DNA from: Clostridiales bacterium UBA3953
Lineage (GTDB): Bacteria > Bacillota > Clostridia > Oscillospirales > CAG-272
Reading direction: 5' to 3'
NCBI GenBank assembly: GCA_002385415.1
Contig: DGDL01000089.1
Location: 1 to 6,421, forward strand
Length of the DNA: 6,421 bases
In this document: positions 1 through 4,316 of the stretch, in pieces
Layout of the letters: every line of letters begins with the position of its first letter
Numbering within the stretch: the stretch's first letter is position 1
Notes under the pieces: generated by a model
Database searches by the model: none
What the model was told of the DNA's origin: nothing
What the model saw: only the letters and a program-made list of their open reading frames with translations
Translations under genes and position numbers: made by a program

Positions 1-19
1 AGATGTGTATAAGAGACAG
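1..19 (+). other. Residual Tn5/Nextera mosaic-end adapter (non-genomic)
   Basis: The first 19 bases, AGATGTGTATAAGAGACAG, equal the 19-bp Tn5 mosaic end used in Nextera tagmentation libraries. The match is complete and sits exactly at the end of the window, so this is untrimmed sequencing adapter and genomic sequence starts at base 20. Open reading frames that begin inside it start with MCIRDR or MYKRQ, which are adapter translations and not real N-termini. Confidence 0.97.
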
Positions 20-526
20 GTATATAGATATACAAAAGCTGGTGAGCGAAGGGAAATCCAGCACAGCCTTGGGGAATATTGTAGGAGCACCTTATGCAAC
101 CTATCTCCTTCCTCCGGCACCAAACCAAATGCCATCACCCGGACAGAGCCCACAAACGGGATTTGCAACTTTTATCAACGTGAGCTTGTATGGCGAAAAG
201 CTTTGGAAGGTGTTGCAGGAACCGTGTTTACAAATGAGCTCCAGTACCCTGCGGATGAATATTTCCCTAAATGTGATAATAACAGCCGATACTATTATGT
301 AGTGAAAATGGCAAGACGCGCTACCGAAAAAAATGATATTACAATACCCTATAGCACCGGCAACCCAAAAGGGTCGGCTTATGAAGCTGATAACAATCAA
401 AAGCTGTTTTTAGTCATCAGAATGTATCTCAACCAGATAACCAAGGTTGCTTCAGCTCACCTTGATATTATCTGGGGTCATGCAATCCTTTTTACAAAAA
501 GGAGAAGACACTGTCTTGCCCACTAA
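20..526 (+). CDS. 3' part of an unrecognised gene (5' end lost at the contig edge)
   Basis: One frame stays open from the adapter junction to a TAA at 524-526, giving about 168 genomic codons. It has the purine-first codon pattern of real coding DNA, whereas the second frame is open only to 302 and the third is closed early. An ATG seems present at base 5, but it lies in adapter, so the true start is upstream and missing. The protein is soluble-looking and polar, with an aromatic stretch (SRYYYVVKMARR) near the middle and a basic, odd-looking tail (TKRRRHCLAH). I recognise no family and see no signal peptide or membrane segment. Codon use is richer in AGA, AGG and CGA than the lysozyme or the division genes, which would fit an acquired gene or a chimeric join. 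A terminator-like hairpin follows 43 bases after the stop. The reading frame is fairly sure; the function is unknown. Confidence 0.5.
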   Translation, partial: VYRYTKAGERREIQHSLGEYCRSTLCNLSPSSGTKPNAITRTEPTNGICNFYQRELVWRKALEGVAGTVFTNELQYPADEYFPKCDNNSRYYYVVKMARRATEKNDITIPYSTGNPKGSAYEADNNQKLFLVIRMYLNQITKVASAHLDIIWGHAILFTKRRRHCLAH

Positions 527-568
527 ATCATTAAAATCAAAACATTTATTTGATTATCAATCTCAAAG

Positions 569-600
569 ACGCACCCTCCGGTTGTGGGGCGCGTTTTTTT
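569..600 (+). terminator. Rho-independent terminator after the left-hand gene
   Basis: The left arm 569-577 pairs with 586-594 (ACGCACCCT with GGGGCGCGT, one A-C mismatch and one T-G wobble), and a run of seven T follows directly (594-600). It is 43 bases past the stop of the partial gene and most likely ends that transcript. Confidence 0.75.
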
Positions 601-614
601 ATTTGCCGCGATTT

Positions 615-639
615 GTCTCGGGCTGCCCGAGACTTTTTT
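615..639 (+). terminator. Second rho-independent terminator
   Basis: A perfect 8-bp stem, GTCTCGGG with CCCGAGAC (615-622 and 626-633), closes a CTG triloop and is followed by six T. It starts only 15 bases after the previous terminator and looks like a backup to it. Confidence 0.8.
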
Positions 640-687
640 ATTTCCTGGGAAATGGGACAAACTCGGGACGACTTTTGCCATTTTGCA

Positions 688-696
688 TGCTATACT
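688..696 (+). promoter_or_regulatory. Extended -10 promoter element (TGcTATACT)
   Basis: TG-C-TATACT has the extended -10 form and matches TATAAT at five of six bases. No good -35 exists at 16-18 bp upstream (668-673 reads ACGACT), so recognition would depend on the TG motif. The predicted start near 703 falls just before the hairpin at 706-733. Confidence 0.35.
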
Positions 697-705
697 CTTA
701 TCATG

Positions 706-742
706 CGCGACGGGTACGCAAAGACCCGTCGCGTATATTTTT
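706..742 (+). terminator. Third terminator-like hairpin
   Basis: CGCGACGGGT (706-715) pairs perfectly over 10 bp with ACCCGTCGCG (724-733) around an 8-base loop, followed by TATATTTTT. The T tract is interrupted, so termination strength is uncertain. It could equally be the body of a very short RNA started at the extended -10 just upstream. Confidence 0.55.
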
Positions 743-761
743 GCAACGCCGCCAGTGCCCC

Positions 762-775
762 TGAAACCGGTTTCA
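762..775. repeat. 14-bp perfect palindrome, possible operator
   Basis: TGAAACCGGTTTCA is self-complementary with no spacer. It lies 65 bases upstream of the -35 of the presumed lysis-cassette promoter. A zero-spacer palindrome is poor as an RNA hairpin but typical of a site for a dimeric DNA-binding protein. No regulator gene is in view, so its role is inferred from shape alone. Confidence 0.4.
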
Positions 776-839
776 AAAACACCCCGCAAGTACATAGTTT
801 TTGGAATTTTGCAGTCCGTTTTACGTAAGCTTCCCCACC

Positions 840-869
840 TTAACTTTGCGACAGGCGTGGACGTATAAT
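840..869 (+). promoter_or_regulatory. Candidate sigma-A promoter for the lysozyme-holin unit
   Basis: The -10 is a perfect TATAAT (864-869). The best -35 is TTAACT (840-845), four of six matches, with an 18-bp spacer. Start of transcription would be near 876, giving a leader of about 150 bases before the lysozyme ATG. Copies of GTGGAC flank the -10 (857-862 and 880-885). Confidence 0.5.
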
Positions 870-886
870 GTAACGGGATGTGGACA

Positions 887-910
887 CGGTCAAGACCGCT
901 TTTTGGCGGT
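887..910 (+). promoter_or_regulatory. Mutually exclusive leader hairpins (possible attenuator)
   Basis: CGGTC/GACCG (887-898) forms a small hairpin followed by CTTTTT. The ACCGC of its right arm (895-899) can instead pair with GCGGT (906-910). The two folds share bases and cannot coexist. The element starts about 11 bases past the predicted transcription start. Stems are only 4-5 bp, so this is a weak call. Confidence 0.25.
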
Positions 911-1026
911 GTGCTGGCACGCCATATTCAGCATATTGCCCGCTTGGCTTGCACTGGCCTGATCCTCATTACCTGATGTGCAGCAAAAATCTTATACCGG
1001 AAACCCAAAACAAAGGAGAGTGAAAG

Positions 1027-1896
1027 ATGTCCCGAGGAATAGACATCTCGCACAACAACGGTGCGATTAACTGGTCAGCTGTAAAAGACGCCGGAATCGA
1101 GTTTGCCATTGTTCGCGCCGGCTACGGCCAGATTGAGGATCGCAATTTCAAAGCCAACATCGAAGGCGCCGCGGGTGTCGGACTGCCTGTCGGCATTTAT
1201 TATTTCTCGTATGCCCTGGGCGCCGCCGACGCCGAGAAAGAAGCGGCGCATTGCTGTGGACTGCTTCAGGCTTATGAGATCGACCTGCCTGTCTTTTTTG
1301 ACTTTGAATACGCAAGCGAGCAGTTCGGAGCCAGATACGGCGTGACTTACACGAGAGAGCTGCGTACCGCCATCACCAAAGCTTTTTGCGAGCGCGTGCG
1401 TGCCGGCGGCTATACGCCCGGCATTTATACAAACGTCGATTATATTACAAGCCGTCTTAACTGGGGCGAGCTGGCGTGCTACCCTCTCTGGCTTGCCCAG
1501 TGGCCGCACGGTACAAGACTTATTTCGTTTGGAGATGTCGACGAAAAGAGCGTCAACACAAAATACGGCAAGCCTGTAATTTGGCAGATAGGCTGCGGCA
1601 AAGTCAGCGGCATCCTAACCGACACCGACCTCAACTACGGTTATATCCCCTTGCCGGCAAAGACTTTGCCACACCGGCCGGATGCCTGCCTCAAACCCGG
1701 TGACAAAGTCCGCGTGATAAACACAACGACGGCCGGCGGCGTCCGGCGCGCAAAACTCTACGGCAGCAACAAAACCTTTGTCGTCAATTATGACTGCTAC
1801 GATGTGATTTCCGCAAGCGGCAATCGCATTGTTATTGGCAAAGGGAAAGTTGTCACCGCCGCGGTGGATGCCGGCGACCTGCAAAAAGTCCGGTAG
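1027..1896 (+). CDS. GH25 (Lyc/Chalaropsis-type) lysozyme with C-terminal SH3-like domain, endolysin-like
   Basis: The 289-residue protein is predicted to cleave the MurNAc-GlcNAc beta-1,4 bond of peptidoglycan. Residues 3 to about 207 form the GH25 barrel: GIDISHNNGAINW at 4-16 carries the conserved Asp6, FFDFEY at 90-95 carries the DxE pair (Asp92, Glu94) of the active site, and WQIG (186-189) plus VSGILTDTDLNYGY (193-206) is the usual last strand with Asp201. A linker leads to residues about 222-289 (KPGDKVRVI ... NRIVIGKGKVVTAAV), which resembles the small SH3-like wall-binding tail of clostridial phage lysins. There is no signal peptide, so export would need a holin, and one follows 141 bases downstream. 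The start is supported by AGGAG at 1014-1018, eight bases from the ATG. The enzyme could be phage-derived or a domesticated autolysin; family assignment is secure, biological role is inferred. Confidence 0.93.
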   Translation: MSRGIDISHNNGAINWSAVKDAGIEFAIVRAGYGQIEDRNFKANIEGAAGVGLPVGIYYFSYALGAADAEKEAAHCCGLLQAYEIDLPVFFDFEYASEQFGARYGVTYTRELRTAITKAFCERVRAGGYTPGIYTNVDYITSRLNWGELACYPLWLAQWPHGTRLISFGDVDEKSVNTKYGKPVIWQIGCGKVSGILTDTDLNYGYIPLPAKTLPHRPDACLKPGDKVRVINTTTAGGVRRAKLYGSNKTFVVNYDCYDVISASGNRIVIGKGKVVTAAVDAGDLQKVR

Positions 1897-2037
1897 CTGC
1901 GGTTTGCCGATCCGCATGCAAATCCGGTTGCCGGCGGCCAAATAATGCGTCACGCCCTGCGGCAAAATCTCTCACCCGCACTGTCGAAAGGCAAAAAAGA
2001 CCGAAAACAGTCGTAAAAAATATAGAGGAGATATAAA

Positions 2038-2415
2038 ATGCTTGAATTTATAGTAAATAACATCTATTTTATTTTAACGGCGCTGGCCGCGGCGGCAGCC
2101 TGCATTATACTTGCCAAACGCGGGCAAATCGCAAAAATAAGGGATATAATCCTTGCGCTATGCGTCGACGCCGAGATTGTCTACGGAAGCAAAACCGGCG
2201 AGATCAAAAAAGCCTCGGTGCTTGAGGCTGTATACCGGCTCCTGCCCGCGTGGGCCAAACTGATAATTCCGGCATCAGAGCTTTCAAAACTCGTCGAGGA
2301 AGGCAAGCGCCGCATGGATGAGCTCGCCGGCAGCAACCGGCGGGTCATGGCACTTATCTACAGCTCGCTTCCTTGCCCCGATACAGGAGAAGAGGCTGAG
2401 GACACCACGCAATAG
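2038..2415 (+). CDS. Putative holin, LL-H (Phage_holin_6_1) type
   Basis: The 125-residue protein has one N-terminal membrane segment (about residues 5-26, with an Ala-rich core), then a basic stretch (KRGQIAKIR), then a cytoplasmic-looking amphipathic region. The segment VDAEIVYGSKTGEIKKASVLEAVYRLL (43-69) followed by a helix like ELSKLVEEGKRRMDEL (81-96) matches the pattern of LL-H-family phage holins (Ala-EIY-GxxxGEIKK). Such proteins are thought to permeabilise the membrane so that a leaderless endolysin reaches the wall, which fits the GH25 lysozyme just upstream. Start is fixed by AGAGGAG at 2024-2030, seven bases before the ATG. No terminator separates it from the lysozyme, so both are probably co-transcribed, although the gap is long for a tight operon. 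The order lysin then holin is the reverse of many phages. The C-terminal tail is acidic (EEAEDTTQ). Holins are poorly conserved, so the role is probable, not certain. Confidence 0.75.
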   Translation: MLEFIVNNIYFILTALAAAAACIILAKRGQIAKIRDIILALCVDAEIVYGSKTGEIKKASVLEAVYRLLPAWAKLIIPASELSKLVEEGKRRMDELAGSNRRVMALIYSSLPCPDTGEEAEDTTQ

Positions 2416-2651
2416 CGTGTTGCGGGGGCAACCGGCAACAGGCATAACGGTGGCGGCATAAAAAAGGCGTCACAAGTCTTGCGGCTTGTGACGCTTTTTT
2501 ATGTGGAGGTACTGGCATAATCATTATTAGTTTGTCCCAAAATCAGTCCCGCTATTAGTCCTGCTGTTTATTGGCTACATACGGCGCAGAACGGCTACTA
2601 AAAGCCGGTTAACATGAAGCTTGTAATGAAGATAACCTTCTTGCACAAACC
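2416..2651. other. Convergent intergenic region without genes
   Basis: I see no gene here. After the holin stop there is a small stem (CACGC/GCGTG) around 2405-2419 that overlaps the stop codon, then the strong terminator at 2467-2500. Further right are an imperfect 9-bp direct repeat (AGTCCCGCT 2545-2553 and AGTCCTGCT 2557-2565, period 12) and a small CGGCT/AGCCG hairpin near 2591-2607. Nothing suggests an attachment site. Confidence 0.6.
2467..2500 (+). terminator. Strong terminator of the lysozyme-holin unit
   Basis: GCGTCACAAG (2467-2476) pairs perfectly over 10 bp with CTTGTGACGC (2485-2494) around an 8-base loop, followed by six T. Six A also precede the stem, so it should work in both directions and would stop readthrough from the right as well. 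Confidence 0.92.
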
Positions 2652-2698
2652 AAAAAAATAAGCGTAGCAGGCTTGTTTTCAGCCTGATACGCTTATTT
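2652..2698 (-). terminator. Rho-independent terminator of tRNA-Lys
   Basis: AAATAAGCGTA (2656-2666) pairs with TACGCTTATTT (2688-2698); after one G-A mismatch, CAGGCT (2668-2673) pairs with AGCCTG (2681-2686) around a 7-base loop. Read on the minus strand the stem ends in a run of seven T (2658-2652), so the hairpin is oriented to end the tRNA transcript, which finishes seven bases upstream. Confidence 0.9.
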
Positions 2699-2704
2699 CT
2701 TATA

Positions 2705-2780
2705 TGGTGCTCCTGCGGAGAATCGAACTCCGGACTCCTTGATTAAAAGTCAAGTGCTCTACCAGCTGAGCTACAGGGGC
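2705..2780 (-). tRNA. tRNA-Lys, anticodon UUU
   Basis: The minus strand folds as a complete 76-base tRNA with an encoded CCA. It has a 7-bp acceptor stem (5' GCCCCTG with 3' CAGGAGC), TA, D arm GCTC-AGCTGGTA-GAGC, anticodon arm CTTGA-CTTTTAA-TCAAG with anticodon TTT, a 5-base variable loop, T arm CGGAG-TTCGATT-CTCCG and discriminator A. UUU reads both lysine codons. The acceptor stem has one mismatch, C3 against A70; every other stem position pairs. It is a single-gene unit with its own promoter at 2889-2917 and terminator at 2652-2698. Confidence 0.96.
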
Positions 2781-2788
2781 ACGCTTAT

Positions 2789-2811
2789 CCCGCCCGCCTT
2801 TGGTGGGCGGG
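2789..2811 (-). promoter_or_regulatory. G+C-rich hairpin just 5' of tRNA-Lys in its precursor
   Basis: CCCGCCCGCC and GGTGGGCGGG form a 10-bp inverted repeat with a 3-base loop, eight bases outside the mature tRNA 5' end. In the tRNA precursor it folds with a single A-C mismatch. No T tract follows on either strand, so it is not a terminator; it may protect or shape the 5' leader before RNase P cleavage. Confidence 0.45.
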
Positions 2812-2888
2812 AAATGCATTGATTCCATCGGTTCGGGTTTTTGCCGTGGCAGATGCCGCGGCGAAGATGCTTTTCAAAATGCTTAGAT

Positions 2889-2917
2889 ATTATACCACGG
2901 AAAATGCGATTTGTCAA
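2889..2917 (-). promoter_or_regulatory. Exact-consensus sigma-A promoter for tRNA-Lys
   Basis: On the minus strand a -35 of TTGACA (2917-2912), a 17-bp spacer (2911-2895) and a -10 of TATAAT (2894-2889) match the consensus at all twelve bases. Transcription should start near 2882 and give a leader of about 100 bases before the tRNA. Such a promoter fits constitutive high expression of a stable RNA. Confidence 0.92.
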
Positions 2918-2941
2918 GCTTTTTTGCAATTTTAAATCGCA
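2905..2941. repeat. 8-bp inverted repeat spanning the tRNA -35 box
   Basis: TGCGATTT (2905-2912) and AAATCGCA (2934-2941) are perfect inverted copies 21 bases apart. On the minus strand they come after ftsZ and are followed by TTTT, so the structure could be a weak ftsZ terminator. The promoter-proximal arm overlaps the last base of TTGACA and the start of the spacer, so it could also be a protein site. Confidence 0.4.
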
Positions 2942-2946
2942 CAAAA

Positions 2947-3000
2947 TTATCCGCAGAGTTATGCAAGAGTTATGCACTTTATGCCATGGATTTATCTGCC
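2947..3000. repeat. TTAT-core repeat array with an 11-bp perfect tandem
   Basis: AGAGTTATGCA occurs twice without a gap (2955-2965 and 2966-2976). Around it, five TTAT cores followed by C or G lie at 2947, 2959, 2970, 2979 and 2992, spaced 9-13 bases apart. TTATCCGCA at 2947 differs at one base from the DnaA box TTATCCACA, and TTATGCACT at 2970 differs at two. The last core overlaps the ftsZ stop codon. Confidence 0.45.
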
Positions 3001-4173
3001 AAAGTTGTCCGACGACTGCTGTCTTCTCGATTTTCTGAGAATGTTCATTATGTCGTCGAAATCGCTGTCGGAGATACCGGTGCTGTCCGAGTCGTCCTCC
3101 TGTGCTTCCTCTTTTTCTTCGGACTCCGGCTTGTCCTGCTGTGCGCGCTGCTGACCGGCTGCGTCGGCTGCCGCGGCTTTGCCTGCCTGTTCTTTTGCAT
3201 CCGCTTTTTCATCGCGCGCGCCGTTGAAACCAGTCGCAATAACCGTGACATACATCGTATCTTCGAGAGTATTGTCGAACGCCACGCCCCAAATGATGGT
3301 TGCCTGCGGGTCGGCTTCGTTTGTAATAAGCGATGTTGCAATATCGGTTTCGTCCAGTCCGATGTCGGGCGATGCGGTGATGTTGACTATTATGCCACGC
3401 GCACCGGAGATTGTGGTTTCGAGCAGAGGGCTGGAGATAGCAGTCTTTGCGGCTTCTTCCGCTTTGTCTTTGCCTTTGCCCGTACCGACACCCATGTGTG
3501 CCGCTCCGGCGTTTTGCATAACGGCAGTAACGTCCGCGAAGTCGAGGTTGACCAGACCCGTACCGTTGATAAGGTCGGATATGCTCTGAACCCCGTGCTT
3601 GAGTACATTGTCCGCCTCGGCAAAAGCATTGGCAAGTGTTATTTTTGTATCCGCAATCTGTTTCAATCGCTCGTTCGGTATAACGATAAGCGAGTCAACA
3701 CATTCTCTAAGCCTGGCAATTCCGGCTTCCGCAGTTTCCATGCGTTTGCGGCCTTCAAATAAAAAGGGTTTGGTTACAATACCAACGGTGAGAATTCCCA
3801 TTTCACGAGCAATTCTGGCTACGATGGGAGCCGCACCGGTTCCAGTGCCACCGCCCATGCCAGCAGTAATGAAAACCATATCTGCGCCTCTGATAGCGCC
3901 AGCAATGTCTTCCTCGCTCTCTTCAGCGGCGCGCTGACCAATATCCGGATTGGCGCCTGCGCCGTGACCCTTTGTTATCTTCTCACCAATCGCAATTTTA
4001 TGCGCAGCTGCACATTGCATCAGAGCCTGCTTATCCGTATTGACTGCTATGAATTCAACACCGCGGATGTTTGTTTCAATCATACGGTTGACTGCGTTGT
4101 TACCGGCGCCGCCTATGCCTATTACCTTTATGTTAACGCCGCTATCATAGTTTTCTTCAAGCTCGAAAGACAT
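2992..4173 (-). CDS. ftsZ: Cell division protein FtsZ
   Basis: FtsZ is the tubulin-like GTPase that polymerises into the Z ring at midcell and recruits the divisome. The 393 residues are full length. The GTP-binding domain begins with VIGIGGAGNNAVNRM (17-31) and has the tubulin signature GGGTGTG at 107-113. The T7 loop NLDFADV (209-215) includes the catalytic Asp that completes the site of the neighbouring subunit. The second domain ends near residue 318. An Ala/Gln then Glu/Asp-rich linker (about 320-370) follows, and the C-terminal peptide DFDDIMNILRKSRR (371-384) replaces the usual IPxFL-type core, with a further nine-residue polar tail. Start is fixed by AGGAGG (4188-4183), nine bases before the ATG. 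It is last in the block, with its own likely promoter in the 143-base gap after ftsQ. No ftsA precedes it. Confidence 0.98.
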   Translation of the reverse strand: MSFELEENYDSGVNIKVIGIGGAGNNAVNRMIETNIRGVEFIAVNTDKQALMQCAAAHKIAIGEKITKGHGAGANPDIGQRAAEESEEDIAGAIRGADMVFITAGMGGGTGTGAAPIVARIAREMGILTVGIVTKPFLFEGRKRMETAEAGIARLRECVDSLIVIPNERLKQIADTKITLANAFAEADNVLKHGVQSISDLINGTGLVNLDFADVTAVMQNAGAAHMGVGTGKGKDKAEEAAKTAISSPLLETTISGARGIIVNITASPDIGLDETDIATSLITNEADPQATIIWGVAFDNTLEDTMYVTVIATGFNGARDEKADAKEQAGKAAAADAAGQQRAQQDKPESEEKEEAQEDDSDSTGISDSDFDDIMNILRKSRRQQSSDNFGR

Positions 4174-4316
4174 TTTATATTTCCTCCTGAATATCTGTTG
4201 AATCTTAAATTCTTACTAAATATAATAATAGTTTTTAGTGGGATTTGCAATAGATTTTAAAAAGATATACTATAAATTTGGTATAGCGCAGCCCGGTGAA
4301 GGCATTGCGCCGGCGC
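4174..4316 (-). promoter_or_regulatory. ftsQ-ftsZ gap with candidate ftsZ promoter
   Basis: On the minus strand, TTGCAA (4250-4245), a 17-bp spacer and TATTAT (4227-4222) make a plausible sigma-A promoter (four of six and five of six matches), starting near 4215 and giving a leader of about 42 bases. AGGAGG for ftsZ is at 4188-4183. The promoter part is A+T-rich, while 4284-4320 next to the ftsQ stop is G+C-rich and can form imperfect hairpins but has no T tract, so readthrough from ftsQ is also possible. Confidence 0.55.

Larger units (their letters stand above)
527..1026 (+). other. Non-coding region with terminators and lysis-cassette promoter
   Basis: No convincing gene lies in these 500 bases; the short open frames here have no ribosome binding site and run through hairpins. 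From left to right it holds terminator-like hairpins at 569-600, 615-639 and 706-742, an extended -10 at 688-696, a 14-bp perfect palindrome at 762-775, a sigma-A-like promoter at 840-869, short leader hairpins at 887-910, and the lysozyme ribosome binding site (AGGAG, 1014-1018). Confidence 0.7.

Noticed and set aside
3..302. 99-residue frame beginning MCIRDR
   Set aside because: Its start is adapter, it ends early, and the neighbouring frame that stays open to 526 has a better coding pattern.
101..400. 99-residue minus-strand frame
   Set aside because: It lies opposite the partial gene, has no ribosome binding site and no recognisable motif.
447..868. Short + strand frames across 447-868 and the minus-strand frame 523-795
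   Set aside because: They run through two or three terminator hairpins, lack ribosome binding sites and have no family features.
1075..1509. 144-residue minus-strand frame inside the lysozyme gene
   Set aside because: It is a shadow of the GH25 gene, whose motifs settle the coding strand.
2545..2565. Imperfect 9-bp direct repeat AGTCC(C/T)GCT, possible attachment site
   Set aside because: It is short, imperfect and unrelated to the tRNA 3' end, so there is no support for an att site.
2843..2862. Inverted repeat GCCGTGGC/GCCGCGGC
   Set aside because: It folds with one wobble on the + strand and a mismatch in the tRNA precursor, has no T tract, and may be chance in G+C-rich sequence.
2911..3762. 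283-residue + strand frame opposite ftsZ
   Set aside because: It is long only because the antisense of ftsZ happens to be open; it is cysteine-rich without pattern and has no start signal. FtsZ on the other strand is certain.
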